Assembly: GCA_963989385.1 (NCBI GenBank)
Contig: OZ022503.1
Coordinates: forward strand, 47,862,858 to 47,926,857
Length of the DNA: 64,000 bases
From: Ctena decussata
Lineage: Eukaryota; Mollusca; Bivalvia; Lucinida; Lucinidae
Reading direction: 5' to 3'
Under the pieces are notes generated by a model that was not told the origin of the DNA, searched no databases, and was given only the letters and a program-made list of their open reading frames with translations. Positions 1-12,000 of the stretch are shown here, piece after piece; position 1 is the stretch's first letter, and each line of letters starts with the position of its first letter. Both the position numbers and the translations under genes were made by a program.

Positions 1-118
1 AAGGCCTCTTCAGGTGATGTCAAACTCTTCTAAGGGAGGTTATTCTATCCAAAATGCATTTCTTTCCGTTTCATTGGGAGCCTGTCTGAAAGGAAAGAAT
101 TTGCACCCTCAAAGTGCT

Positions 119-342
119 GGGGCCGTATTCATAAAGCCACTTAAGTCGTTGCTATGCTGTTGCTAAGGCTAAATATCTATAAAAGGAGATTCACTACAAC
201 TATGAAATTCGGTCTGGAGGAACAGTCTTTGTAAGATTGTTCCTCCAGAGCAAATTTCATAGTTGTAGAGAATCTCCTTCAAAGAAATTTAGCCTTAGCA
301 ACAGCATAGCAACGACTTTAGTCGTTTTATGAATACGACCCC
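119..342. mobile_element. Palindromic MITE, family Pal-1, copy 1
   Basis: Near-perfect inverted repeat of about 224 bp. It opens GGGGCCGTATTCATAAAG and closes with the complement at 331-342, with a hairpin centre around the AGTCTTTGTAAGATTGTTCC region. Other copies are at 10435, 12815 and 29867. No coding capacity. Confidence 0.85.
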
Positions 343-1145
343 TGATTCTTTTCTTTAAGAGTAGACCTTTTTGTGGGAGTGGCTTTCTCGTCCAGGGAGC
401 AAAAGGGATGTCAGAAAAATGTGAGAAAAATGGTGGATAACATGGAGGCGAAGCCACTCACCTAAAATCATAATTTATAGCTCATAGATTCCAGTCTAGA
501 AGACCAAAACGACCAAACATCTGAGCATCAGCTTTCACTGTGCATTATTCCCCATCGGTGACGTCACAACGAGTTATTACATTCTGCTGCTTCGGTATTC
601 GGTGTAAGCTGTTCTGTCATCTTAACTTACCTCAGGATGATCGTCATATTCAAACAAATCGTCATACATGTACAACGGAGCATGTCGTAACTGTTATATC
701 AAAACTACCACAGGAAAAGGAGGAGTTAAAGACAGCATTCTTCTTTATTGGATGTTATAATTTTGTTATGCAACAGTGCAGTGGCACTGCTGTTTCATTA
801 ATGGCAATACCCCATCTCACATAGGTAATGACATAATAGGGGCATAGAACCAATAAAGACCGAGGGTGTGTTCTATATAGTAGAGAATATTTGTCTTTAA
901 TGTGTCTCAGTGGGCCTGAAATTAAAGGGTGGGTTGGGGGGGGGGGGGGGACTTTACCATTTCTTGTTAATATCCACTTTTTTAAAGAAAACATTGGCTC
1001 GTCAAGGACTCTTCAAGAGTAATTCGGCCCTATTTCCTGAAAGCCTTCGTTTTCGAGGGAAGCAAACATGAAGTCGCAATAGTTGTGCCCCTTGTAAAAT
1101 GGTGGTAAAACACGGAGGTGTAGCCATACACAGTTATTTAGATAT
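343..1145. other. No gene seen; contains a G-run
   Basis: No convincing exon on either strand. A run of 15 G lies at 936-950. The short open frames here lack splice context and recognisable protein content. Confidence 0.5.
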
Positions 1146-1386
1146 GAGCCGCGCCAAGAGAAAATCAACAAAGTGGTTGTGCGCAAAGCACAGACTCAGA
1201 TCAGTCTGGGCATCCGCCCAGTCTCATCAGACTCTTTCCTATGCGCTTAAATGGCAGCTAAGGATCAAAGCTGCCTCTATGCCGACAGCGAAGACCCTTA
1301 TGAGACTTGGCGGATGTCCAGGCTGATCTGAGTCTGAGTCTATGGGCCTATAACCACTTTGTTGGTTTTCTCTCGTCGCGGCTCAT
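1146..1386. mobile_element. Palindromic MITE, family Pal-2, copy 1
   Basis: Imperfect palindrome of 241 bp that starts GAGCCGCGCC and ends GTCGCGGCTCAT. It is flanked by TA on both sides (GATATGAGCC / CTCATATAC), consistent with a TA target duplication. The most abundant family in the window, with 13 copies or fragments. Confidence 0.85.
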
Positions 1387-1496
1387 ATACGTACCTTAGG
1401 TATAGATGACTGTTGGCAGTTCAGTAAAGTTCAAGGACCCATAATGAATTCGGTAAATTCCGATGAACGTCAAAAGACGTTTTAATGACAATATAT

Positions 1497-1734
1497 GAGC
1501 CACGACACTAGAAAACCAACAAAGTGGTTGTGCGTTCAGCGCAGACTCAGATCAGCCTGGGCATCCACCCGGTCCGATCAGAATCCCTGCTTTGCGCTTA
1601 AAATGTAGCTAAGGGTCTAAGCTACCGCCATGCGGGCAACGAAGACTCTGATCAGACTGGGCGAATGCCCAGGCTGATCTGAGTCTGCTCTGGGCGCACA
1701 ACCACATTGTTGGCTTTGTCATGTCGCGGCTCAA
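1497..1734. mobile_element. Palindromic MITE, family Pal-2, copy 2
   Basis: Same ends (GAGCCACGACAC / GTCGCGGCTCA) and the same internal AGACTCAGATCAGCCTGGGC arm. Lies 110 bp from copy 1. Confidence 0.85.
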
Positions 1735-1802
1735 ATTATATATGCGAACTTCATGTACTGTAGAACTAATAATGGGATTCATATGGCACACCAATGCTGG
1801 TA

Positions 1803-1985
1803 CACTGTAAAAAAAATCCGTAGATTTTACGGTAGAACACCTTGCAGTCCATTTGCCGTAATTTTTACAGGCGGCTGCCTGTGGATCATTGTTGGAAATC
1901 ACGATATGGTAGTGTTATGTTAGCTGGTCGTACTTGAAAATGCCTTCATAATGCTGAAGGGTAATGAAAGGTTCTTTGCAATGGA
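1803..1985. mobile_element. CACTGTAAAAA-type element, one end only
   Basis: Starts CACTGTAAAAAAAATCC and runs through GATTTTACGGTA and TTTTTACAGG blocks. It is alignable by eye with the left part of the complete element at 62868-63187, and the right terminal repeat is absent. Confidence 0.6.
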
Positions 1986-2018
1986 ACCCCATTTCTCACA
2001 CAGCCATTCATTAGGGTC

Positions 2019-2207
2019 AAGTCTGGTAAATTCGGACAGTGACATTGTTTCCTTTATATGTCTCAGTTGTTTGGAATTAAAACAAAAACAACTGGGCGAA
2101 TAGTGAAAATCCTGATAAAATGGCTCATTATGAGCCGTCTCATCAGGATTTTCACTGTTTGCAATGGTATGTCCGAATTTACCCACTGTCCGAAGTTACC
2201 CGACTCC
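2019..2207. mobile_element. Palindromic MITE, family Pal-4, copy 1
   Basis: Ends resemble GGTAA.TTCGGACAG and its complement CTGTCCGAAGTTACC. The centre is the hairpin TGGCTCATTATGAGCC, flanked by ATCCTGATAAAA / CATCAGGATTTTCACTG. Confidence 0.8.
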
Positions 2208-2487
2208 ACCCAATCACTTTCAGAGGATTTTTTTCTGCCATTTTTATTTTTGCTTCCTTTTTCCAAGGGGATCAACTTTTAAAAAAAATAATCACCTCCC
2301 ATTGAAGTAAATCCGTTCATTTAAGGTAGGCCCCAATTTGTAAGGGCTTTATCCTAAAGGGTAGCAAACAGGAAGTCATTAAAGTTTCCCCTCTTTGTGA
2401 AAAAGATGGATAAACATGGAGGCATTAACAAACATCTAAATTCAGGGTTATATTGGATAAAAAACACTCCTGGTCTCATTTACAAAT

Positions 2488-2734
2488 GAGCCACAACAAG
2501 AGAAAACGAACAAAATAACACAATGGCATGTGTGCCCAGCGCAGACTCAGATCAGCCTGGGCATCAGCCCAGTCTGATCATAGTCTTCGCTTTGCACTTA
2601 AAGTGTAGCTAATGGTCTAAACTAGCTCCATGCGGACAGCAAAGACTCTGTTCAGACTGGGCGGATGCTCAGGTTGATCTGAGTGTTTCGCTGGTTGCAC
2701 ATACCACTTTGTGGGTTTTGTTGTGGCGTGGTTA
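2488..2734. mobile_element. Palindromic MITE, family Pal-2, copy 3 (diverged)
   Basis: Same arms as the other copies, but the ends are degraded (GAGCCACAACAAGAG / TTGTGGCGTGGTTA). An older insertion than copies 1 and 2 by eye. Confidence 0.75.
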
Positions 2735-2753
2735 AAATAGTGAAGACTCAGAG

Positions 2754-2997
2754 TAACCATTTATTCCGAGTGAGCTCTTCCGTCCTTACATATTGGATGA
2801 GTCCATTTGTCATTTAAGGGGTGTCTGCTTAAGTGTATTTTTATCATTTTATTTTATTTTATTTTATAGAGAAATACCCGTTTGTCTTATGCAAATAGTA
2901 TAGACTCTGATCAGACGCTGCGTTTTTTGACGTCTGATCAGTTTCTGCACTGTTTGTCACTGTCCCTTTTATGAAACGCTAGGCATGAATGGTTTAA
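2754..2997. mobile_element. TTAACC-type element, diverged copy
   Basis: Shares with 15708-15938 and 40176-40403 the block 'GATGAGTCCATTT', an ATTTTATTTTATTTTAT tract and the hairpin GATCAGACGC...GACGTCTGATC. The ends are decayed to AACCATTTATTC / GAATGGTTTA. Confidence 0.55.
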
Positions 2998-3206
2998 CCT
3001 TGAATGCCGGATATCCTAATCAGAGTCTGCCTCGTTGGACATCAGAAATGTCCGAATCCAGCTAAATAAGATTTGCTTAAATATTGCGCATACCACAGCG
3101 ACCTTTACCTAATGCCATTACATATAGCCCGCCTGGTAAAACACGCAATTCCATTTCCACATTAATAGCCAAAACATAACACTGGCTCCGAGGTTATAAA
3201 ACTTTT

Positions 3207-3482
3207 TTTCATGCTCAGCTCAGCTGAGCACGAAATGTTATCTGCTGATAAATATGAAAATGCCAACTAATGTTGGCATTTTCATATTCATAAGCAGAGA
3301 AAAGTTAATACTTTGCTAAACTGAGCAAGAAAACAACTGTACGTAACAATAATTTGCTATTTTTAAGCAGGTAAAATTTCAACTCAGCTGAGCATGAAAT
3401 TTTTCTCTGCTGATAAATATGAAAAATGCCAACTAATGTTGGTATTTTTCATATTATAAGCAGGGAAGAAGTTTTATATCCT
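3207..3482. mobile_element. Element made of two tandem hairpins
   Basis: Two direct copies of a module, each with an inverted repeat around AAATGCCAACTAATGTTGGC. Each is preceded by CTCAGCTGAGCA and a GCTGATAAATATGAAAA arm. The outer ends read GTTATAAAACTTTTT and GAAGTTTTATATC. No coding capacity. Confidence 0.65.
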
Positions 3483-3565
3483 TGGGACCTGATCTTCGAC
3501 TTATTTATGTGTAAACCATATGAGTACAAAACTTCAGGCTTGTAAAACATAAACTGTTGGACGTT

Positions 3566-3632
3566 ATGATAAAACTCCTAGAGGTGGCCAAACCGAAATT
3601 TCGGTTTGGCCACTTTCAGGAATTTTATGATA
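3566..3632. repeat. Short perfect-centre palindrome
   Basis: Inverted repeat with arms TGATAAAACTCCTAGAGGTG / CAGGAATTTTATGATA around the self-complementary core GGCCAAACCGAAATTTCGGT. Probably a small MITE. Confidence 0.6.
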
Positions 3633-4057
3633 ACTCGACCAATTCTTTTACTTGTGCATCTATATGCTTCACATATAAATGGGTTGAATTATTACATGTA
3701 TGTTGTATGATGGATACTTGCTGAAGCTCGAATATTTATTTCCGGGTGGGAATGGAATTGCACGTTTGTCAGACTTATATACAGCTACGGCTGCGACTAG
3801 AAAGCACTGAATGCCTGTTATTTTTGATTGTCCAGCTATGGGAAATGAACGTGTATCTTTTAGCTTGAAATGCGTGTACATATTGGTGCTATGTTGATAA
3901 TATATTCTATATTTTTCATCACATGGATAGATACATTGTACTCTTATTATATGTAAATATTGAGAAAAATACAAGAACATTTAGAATACAAATTAATTAT
4001 TAAATTTTGATATCCGGAATGGATGAGCCTTTAATAGTCTGGTCCAACCTGACATCT

Positions 4058-4148
4058 GGGTTCGAGGTCATAAAACTTGCAAATAATCTCAAACTCAAAC
4101 TTTATTTTGAGTTTGAGAATGTACTCAAGTTTTATAACCTCTGGGCCA
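4058..4148. mobile_element. Palindromic MITE, family Pal-3, copy 1 (short)
   Basis: Opens GGGTTCGAGGTCATAAAAC and closes GTTTTATAACCTCTGGGCC. The arms contain CTCAAACTCAAACTTTATTT. It lacks the central GGCTGCTTCC segment present in the other three copies. Confidence 0.75.
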
Positions 4149-4502
4149 GGCGAGAGTTGCATAAGGCGAGCGCTGCGAAATGCTTTCTAGCAAAATTCTT
4201 CATATGCGAATGTAGCCATTTCTGACCTGAAAGTGGACACATGGCAGTACAAAAACTGCTATATCTCCTTTATTCATCACCTTCCTTCATCAAGAGACAT
4301 AATATTTCGATATACGTAACATGAAATAAAATGTAACCTTGTGGACAATTCATCCTATTGAACTGGTGTCCTTTTGCGAAAACCTTGATAAAACAAAAAT
4401 GCGATCAAAAGTTCACATCTTGGAGCAACCCATGTAGCTTTCAGACAGCGGCGGTTATGATATTTTACAAGTTAATTCTGCTACACTTTTCTGAAGCCTT
4501 TT

Positions 4503-5112
4503 TTATCCCCCGACCGAAAGGTTCGGGAGATATAGCGTTGAGCCTGGCGTCCGTCTGTCCGTCCGTCTGTCTGTCCGTCTGTCTAAACAGTTTCTTGTCC
4601 GCTCTATATCTTAAATACCATTTGGAATATTTTCATGATACTTCACAGTTATGTAGAATAGGTCAAGACAATGTGTAGCGTAGAGGAATTGTAACTTTTG
4701 CTATTATACTTTTTGAGTTATCTCCCTTTTCAACTTTTTTGGCAAATTCGTGTCCGCTCTGTAACTTGAATGCCTTTTGAAATAGTTTCATGATACTTCA
4801 CAAATATATAGAACAGGTCAGGATGATGTGTCGTGAACAAGAATGAAAACTCTTGCTTTCTTATCTTTTGAGTTATTTCCCTTTGATGGTTTTTGAGTGT
4901 CATTTCGTGTCCGCTCTGTAACTTAAATACCCTTGGAAATATTTTCATTAAAATTTACAAATATATAGAACAGGCCATGATAATGTGCCGCGAACAAAAA
5001 TGACAGCTCTTGCTTTCTTACGTTTTGAGTTATTTCCCCTTGATGGTTTTAGGTGTGATTTCGTGTCCGCTTTATAACTTGACTATCTTTTGAATATTTC
5101 CATGATACTTCA
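4503..5112 (-). mobile_element. Pearl-like (Helentron-type) element, minus orientation
   Basis: Begins with the hairpin CCCCCGACCGAAAGGTTCGG and a GTCCGTCTGTCC microsatellite (4551-4585). Three or four tandem units of roughly 150 bp follow, each carrying TTCGTGTCCGCTCTGTAAC and TCATGATACTTCACA. The same units in the opposite orientation form the element at 36821-38394. Oyster 'pearl' elements are described with tandem cores plus ACGG or ACTG microsatellites; membership is inferred from this architecture. Confidence 0.65.
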
Positions 5113-5213
5113 CAGATTCCCCCAATTATGCCAAGCTTGCGTCTTTAGTTTAAGGTCAAAGACACGCTAACTAATAAAGATCTGCATTGAACATTTGTCC
5201 AGACTCTTTTGGA

Positions 5214-5214
<1 letters not shown>

Positions 5215-5281
<67 letters not shown>
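5215..5281. repeat. (TG)n microsatellite
   Basis: Uninterrupted TG dinucleotide tract of about 33 units, followed by a G-rich stretch to 5318. Confidence 0.95.
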
Positions 5282-5282
<1 letters not shown>

Positions 5283-6346
5283 GGGGGAAGGCGGAGGGCG
5301 GGTGCGGGGGGGGGGGTTATTGTGCCGGCTCCCAGTTTGTGAGAAACCCTAAGTCCAAGGGACAGTAACTCAGTCAAAAATGGCGAAATAAAAAATTCCA
5401 TAAACACATGCACATCTACAGAACAGGGAAATTTCAGATCAATCTATTAAAAGAAACGGAAGTTGCAAACGGACACATACTTGACACAAACACCAAAGCA
5501 CGGACATGAGTCATGTTAGTTTTGTTCCGTAAGTCCAACGTCGTGTGACATGCTGCTGTCAGAGAGTAGCTTAAGCCCTCTAGCAGCTTTGTCCCCCGGG
5601 AAATGACTATCATTCTTTCCACAGTAGAATTTTCCACCGGAAAAATGGCTATAAAGTAGAATCCCCTCCCCCCTCCCCTCGCCGGAAATATGACTCTATA
5701 TCCAATTTTCACCGGGGAAAATCTACTTTTACGTGGTTTTGCATAGCCGTATGTTCCCTCTTTCAAAAGAATGGCAACACTGAGAAAAAAAAAATAAATA
5801 AACACTCAAATGACAACACAATACATCTTCCGCCCAGTCAGGGCCAGAAAAGACATCGCTGGCATCGCATTTGATTATTGCCCATTAGAAGTTTTCACAC
5901 CGTGTAGCAATCGTAGTAATCGAAAAACGGAAATCCTGAAGATCAAGAGATCAAGCTCACAAGCCACCACGGAAGTTTTGAACAGTTTAAAATTTCCGTG
6001 GCGACTCCCGGATCACTACGGTTCTTCAGGGATCATTACAGAACACGACGGATGCATCTACGGTTCTACTACGAATCACGACGGTGTGCTACGGTTTGTG
6101 ACACCGTGGTGAACCGTGGCCTGAACCGTGAATGTGTGACTGGGGCAAAAGTGTCCCGAATTGCAATAGAGCTATTATTTTGTCGGAGTCAAGGACTCTT
6201 CCAGCCAACACATAAGGTCATGACGTAGCGTTGATGTCAGTACGGCGTCATTTGGAATTCATGTGCTTCGATGCTTAATCCTGACCAACATGCCCTAACA
6301 GAAATCCCGCGATGAGAAATGCTGTTTCTCTCAGACAATAATAATT
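5282..6346. other. No gene seen
   Basis: No exon supported on either strand. A small region near 6008-6115 has degenerate CACTACGG / ACGAC.G repeats that create an open frame with no recognisable content. Confidence 0.5.
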
Positions 6347-6450
6347 GAGCCGCGGCACGACAAAATCAACGAATTGGCATGTGCGCCCAGCGAAGACACA
6401 GTCTGATCTGAGTCTTCGCTATTCGCTTAAAGGGTAGCTAAGTGTCCAAA
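6347..6450. mobile_element. Pal-2 fragment, left half only
   Basis: Starts GAGCCGCGGCACGAC like a Pal-2 end, carries the CAGTCTGATCTGAGTCTTCGC arm in shortened form, and stops in AGGGTAGCTAAG. The right half is missing. Confidence 0.65.
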
Positions 6451-6785
6451 ATACTGTCGTCTAAGACGGATCTAGATTTTTGGGTTTGTTTTGGAAAGGA
6501 GAATTCCCGTCTTATAATAGAATAGATACAGTGCATTGTGAACTTTGCATATACCGTAAGATACAATTAACCCGACCCTTCGAAACAAAGGAACGTAATG
6601 ATAGTTTACGGTTGAAATTCTTTTAAAACAAATGAATACTATTACTTGTAACACTATATACCCATTCAGAAAAAAAGAATTATGGTCTTTATTGTAGTAG
6701 ATATTTTAATGTCCGTTAACCGTTAACGATGATAATATGGGGGTAAGTATTTTTCATTTTTCGTCTTAATTTACACATTTTGCAG

Positions 6786-7032
6786 TTAACTCTTTCGGCG
6801 CCAAAGTCGCAAAAATGCGACTTTGCAAACAGCGTATATCCAGATCAGCCGGCTCTTAAAAGAGCCGTCTGATCAGGATCTACACTGTTTGCCATTCAAA
6901 TATGAACTTGAAAAGCCTGATTTTATGAAAAATGTCTTTAGATTTTTAAAATTTCCAATTACAAATCTGTCGTCTGATGATTTGAGCAGACGAAAATTTG
7001 TCGTCTGAAAAATTTGGCGCCGAAAGAGTTAA
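6786..7032. mobile_element. TTAA-ended MITE with 19-bp terminal repeats
   Basis: Perfect terminal inverted repeats TTAACTCTTTCGGCGCCAA (6786-6804) and its complement (7014-7032). An internal hairpin, CCGGCTCTTAAAAGAGCC, follows the GCAAACAGCGTA block shared with the other TTAA-type elements here. 247 bp, no transposase. Confidence 0.85.
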
Positions 7033-7809
7033 ACAGCTACTGCATTTCTAGAATGACGTTTACGTATCCCATTGAGCGTATAGGAAGCGGCATGAGAAAA
7101 TTTGCATTCTAACACAGTGCGCGAACACTGGTCTGGCATTCATCACAGGCAACGTACTATAAAACTTGATTTATTCGCATATCTCTTAGATTAATTTCAA
7201 ACTATTACTCTTACGGACCCGACAGTTTGTTATACCTCTTAGTCAGACCAGATTTTTGAAGAAATTCCGTCTAGTATATATGCAGTGCTAGAATAAGTTT
7301 CTTTACCGATTCGTTGCATAGACGTTGTAGTCCAAAAATTGTTTTCAAGCATTTCTTGAATATGCATATGAATTCAGTAAAACTTTTGATTCTTATTACA
7401 AGAGCCGGGCATCGGATGGTCCGTGAGACTATACTTCTGAAACAAACTTACCCTGATAAGCGGATCAAGCAAGATTCATGTACGTTGTCTTCGTTACCTG
7501 TGTTGAATGCCAGGCCAGTGTGTGGAAAGTTTCCGTGTTTTATTCTGCAACAATTCACTGTTTCGGAGCGCGTTCACGAGTCTAATTGCTGACGTCACTG
7601 GCAATCACTGACGTAATTGTATGACGTTTTGAGACGTTAGACGGTGAAACGGCTCTTTTTCTTTCTAAAAACGCCATACAGACGTACATTTATCAAAGAT
7701 ACAGTTAAGAAATATTAGCTGGGGCATGAACGCGCTGGCAGGAAAGTTGGGAGAATTCGAATGATTTTCAGTGTTTTTGAGTGTAAGAATCGAAATAGTT
7801 CAGCATCGA
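7033..7809. other. No gene seen
   Basis: No exon supported. The region around 7585-7650 holds several TGACGT motifs, but no promoter could be tied to a gene. Confidence 0.45.
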
Positions 7810-7945
7810 ATTGTTGAGTTAATAATTCACTGTCTGTCGATCAGTTGTAAGTAGATATATTACCTGCGCTCCGCGGTCGTGATATGATCTACTTTACCAC
7901 TTACCTCCAAACAGTGAATTGTTACTCAACATTTCACTGCTAGAG
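7810..7945. repeat. Inverted repeat
   Basis: Arms TTGTTGAGTTAATAATTCAC and GTGAATTGTTACTCAACA flank GTAAGTAGAT / CTACTTTACCACTTAC. Probably a MITE. Confidence 0.55.
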
Positions 7946-8284
7946 CTGATCTGTTTCTTAAATAAATGACGATGCTAACGTCGTGTAATGCCTTAATATT
8001 AACACTTGCCACTGACTTGCCTTGGGTGAACCGTATAGAGCAACAGGCTTCATTCACCGATGAATGACAGTTGATCATGTGACGTTGTCGTCTTAGATAA
8101 ACAAACGTCTTGATTTGTCCATGTGACGTTCGACTGACGCCACGTCGTGGCGACGGCTGTTTAACGTACTGGCCAAATACGAAGTTACTTAATTTTCTTC
8201 ACCCGTATATTGCATGTTCTACACTACATACTCGAAAACGGCACGGAAAGGGTCTAGAAATAAAGTGTGAATATAAGAATGAAA

Positions 8285-8422
8285 GTTTGATTTTTCAGCG
8301 TTCATCGTGTGAAGAAGCCAGTGGTCGTCGCTAGAATTCTACAAGAAGCGCTTCGCGCTTCATGGAATTTTAGCTCCGCCCACTGGCTTCATCACACGAT
8401 GTACGCTGGAAAATCAAATTTT
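8285..8422. repeat. Long hairpin-forming inverted repeat
   Basis: Left arm GTTTGATTTTTCAGCGTTCA then GTGTGAAGAAGCCAGTGG; right arm CCACTGGCTTCATCACACGA then ACGCTGGAAAATCAAA. Loop AGCGCTTCGCGCTT. MITE-like. Confidence 0.65.
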
Positions 8423-8704
8423 AATTCTTAAATGACCTCGAATGTAAAGTTTTACTTATCGAAATGGTCCTTTAGCAAATGTCACAATAATTAAGCATTT
8501 TAATTCTGTTTTACTTGGATCGAATTGAATAATTTTCTTTACAGACAAATCATCGCTGATTAACACACGTGTTTTCGGACGGTTCGAATATTAATCTGTT
8601 AATTCACTTCGGCTTCGTTGTCGAATAAAGAAATCGGGTCCGTAAGAATGATAATTTGAAATTAAATTAGGAAGTATGGCATTCGTTACCTGTGTTGAAT
8701 CTAG

Positions 8705-8835
8705 ACCAGGGTTCGAGGTTATAAAACTTGAGAATAATCTCAAACTCAAAATAAAGCACATTGTTTGGCTGCTTCCAAGCATGTGCTTTATTTTGAGTTT
8801 GAGAATGTACTCAAGTTTTATAACCTCTGGGCCAG
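8705..8835. mobile_element. Palindromic MITE, family Pal-3, copy 2, upstream of the transglutaminase start
   Basis: Opens GGGTTCGAGGTTATAAAACT and closes GTTTTATAACCTCTGGGCC. It ends 61 bp before the proposed transglutaminase ATG, so it sits in the promoter or 5' UTR. Confidence 0.85.
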
Positions 8836-8896
8836 TTTGGTGTGGGAGCACATCCGTCTTGTATGATTTATGGGGTGGAATATTTATTTAAAGTCC

Positions 8897-9026
8897 ATGT
8901 CGAGTAAGAAGAAGAAAATCATTCGAACTATAGTTTTGTCCCCTCCGGTTGAGTCTCCCAGCGAAGTAAAGAAGTCCAAACCCGCAGTTCAAGTCGCTAC
9001 TGATGTTTCTGTTAGAGGTGAAGCAT
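8897..9026 (+). CDS. TGM: Transglutaminase exon 1 (start codon, basic tail)
   Basis: Encodes [20 protein letters not shown] and on to residue 43, ending GCA T before GTAAGTATAG (phase 1). The phase and the good donor fit exon 2. The tail is rich in Lys, Ser and Val and is not conserved in the family, so this exon rests on the ATG, donor and phase. Confidence 0.7.
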
Positions 9027-12000
9027 GTAAGTATAGTGTAGAGTGGAGTCGGGTAATATCGGACAGCGGGTAAATTCGGGCATACCATTGCAAACAGTGA
9101 AAATCCAGATGAGACGGCTCATAATGAGCCGTCGCATCAGGATTTTCACTGTTTGCCAAGTTAATTTTGTTTAAATTCCAAACAACTGACATATAAAGGA
9201 AACAATGTCACTGTTCGAATTTACCCGTTGTCCGAATTTACCCGATTTTCCTATAATTCTTCAGTTATAAGACGGGATTTTCCTCTTCCAAAACAATCCC
9301 CAAAATAGAGGATCTTACACGAGTGGTCATTTCATATGAAATTTATGAAACGAGCTTTCGGCGAGTTTCATACATTTCATATGAAATGACGACTCGTGTA
9401 AGATTCTGTTTATCATATGACTCTTTAAAATGGGATTTTATCGCCTTCAAAATGAGCATTATTTCAATCAGAAAACGCATTGTTGACATGGACGTTGTCA
9501 ATGACGTTACGTGTACGCGCCAAAGTGCTTTTACACGTGTGGTCATACATGTACGGTTTTTATGACACGACGTTATCCGCTGAATAACAGCGGCGTCATA
9601 TGACAAATCTATTTCCGTTGAAGTAAATATTGTGTCATTATTTTCATTTGTTATACTGCTTTCAAGATAAAATTTGTATATTTAAAGGGCAAATTAAAAT
9701 TTGCTTATGCTTACAATTTTGCCTTATTGTAAAAATTGGTTCTGTCCTTTCTAGAACAGATTTTTAGAATTATCAATTATTCAAGTGCCCTGATATTTTA
9801 CCAGAATTGAGCGGAAAGAATATTCGATCAATTTTAAATAGCAAAATATTGGTGTGAATCTTCTGGTCCCGAGGTTATAAAACTTGAGTACATTCTCAAA
9901 CTCAATATAAAGCACACTGATTGGCTGCTTCCGGAAGCAGCCAATCAGTGTGGTTTATTTTGAGTTTGAGATTATTCTCAAGTTTTATAACCTCGAACCC
10001 AGGTTTCTTAAACTGTTGGTGTTAATCTTTTGTTTCACAAACAATGACTAGCTACAAGCCGTCAAGTTCCCCCTTGTTTTTTTTGCTCAGTATACTTTAC
10101 CCAAGACAGACCACTTCTATGGCCAGAATGCTATATGATTCTACCAGGTGTGTTTTATAAAAATTGTTAATATGGGTTGAATTTTAGCAGTGGAATTCAT
10201 CTTAAGATTAAAAAGTTAAAACCGTATGTAAAGATGTGCTGAACGAAATTCTACAAACAAAAAAAGTGTTTCGTTACAGCATTACTGACAAGTTTTGTAT
10301 TTGTATATATATTCTATCTATATGTCATGAAATTCTGAATTATTTAAAGGCTCAGTACAATGGTAAGAAAGCGGAATCTAGCCCCATACCGCCATCATAG
10401 CAGGTTTGCGCTAGACCCACTGGAAACAGGGGCTGGGGCCGTATTTATAAAACGACTTAAGTGGTTGCTATGCTGTTGGTAAGGCTGAATTTCTTTAAAG
10501 GAGATTCCCTACAACTATGAAATTTGCTCTGGAGGAACAGTCTGAAAAAGACTGTTCCTCCAGAGCAAATTTCATAGTTGTAGGGAACAGTCTGAAAAAG
10601 ACTGTTCCTCCAGAGCAAATTTCATAGTTGTAGGAAATCTCCTTCATAGACATTAGCCTTAGCAACAGCATAGCAACGACTTAAGTGGTTTTATAAATAC
10701 AAACTCTGCTCTTCCAGTAAAAAGGAAGCGGAGAAATCTAGGAAACTTACACAGTATAATGAAATAAGAGTTGCATTTCTTTATTTCGTCATTAAGTTGG
10801 AGAATACTAGGTTTAACATTTTTTTCAGTTTGTTTTCTATTGCTTACATGTATTACGAATAAAGAAACATTTATTTGCCGCCATATAAATGCCAAATTCT
10901 TACATTAGTTTAAGAGTCAAATTTTCTAGCCCCTCTGTACTTGAAGAAGCTGAACACTTGGGCATGGGAGAATGCTATCCACCATCACACAAAGAAGTTT
11001 GATCTTTCGAGGAATGGGACTCTGGTGGTACGACGGGGACAGCCCTTCAAGTTCACGTTGACCTTTAACCGACCATACAACCCGCTTACTGATGAACTCA
11101 AATTCTTCTTTGAAACAGGTACTTTCATCTAAATACAGTCAAATCTCGATATCTCAAGGTGGCAGTTCGTTCCAAACTACTGAGTTCTCAAAATATATGT
11201 TCTGGTCTCAGAAATTTACTTAGAGATATCAGTAGTTTGAAATAACAGGGGTTGAAATGTAAATAAGATACAAGAGATGAGCCCAAACTATATCTTCAAT
11301 ATAAGATGGTACTTTGAGATATCAGTTTTCGAGATATCGAGAGTTGACTGTATTTATTTAAGACGTAAGTTTTTTTTTTCCGGAATTTCATCAGAGTACG
11401 AACCCAAGTCTTTCTTGTGCAAAATGAGTGGGCGTCGAAGCAATGCTTTGATACAAAAGTGGTTCTAGTGTCAAGAACGGCAGATAAAAAATAAGTTCGT
11501 TTTTATATTTCTATTATTTTGCTCATCAAGTTGAAAATTTTGCGCACCAACCTACATTTGCAGCGCAAAATTTGTTAAAATTGTCTCCATACGAAAATTG
11601 CAACAACCGTCAGGACTGCCGACATTCAGATAATATAATTTCGTTTACATCACACTTCGCCGATCTGACACACATTGGGCTGTAAAGTTTCATATATGAT
11701 TTTGTACTTTAGTACAAGTACGTACATGTATCTATCGAGACTACAAGTTCTTCATCTAACTAAAACTGGAACGGCAAGGATACAAAACTGATTAATAATA
11801 AATCACTTCCAAAATCCATCTTCAGGAACATTAGATGGTTGTTCTATCTGATTAAATAATTTGTTTCACGTAACGGTTATTTCGCATATGTTTGTAGTAG
11901 CAAAACTTGGGCTTACATTTTTTCTCAGTGGAAGAAACTAAGTCTCAAGAATGACAATGGTGCGACGATCTGAATTTCTTCTATCCTTCACGAAATTACA

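Noticed and set aside
1609..1902. Open frames with repeated [22 protein letters not shown] content
   Set aside because: Read-through of Pal-2 MITE arms; the same peptide recurs wherever the MITE occurs (29544, 44210, 52713).
5171..5413. Open frame with a His-Thr repeat
   Set aside because: It is the translation of a TG/AC microsatellite; no splice sites or homology.
5810..6112. 100-residue open frame
   Set aside because: Low-information sequence with short ACGACGG repeats, no splice context and no recognisable motif.
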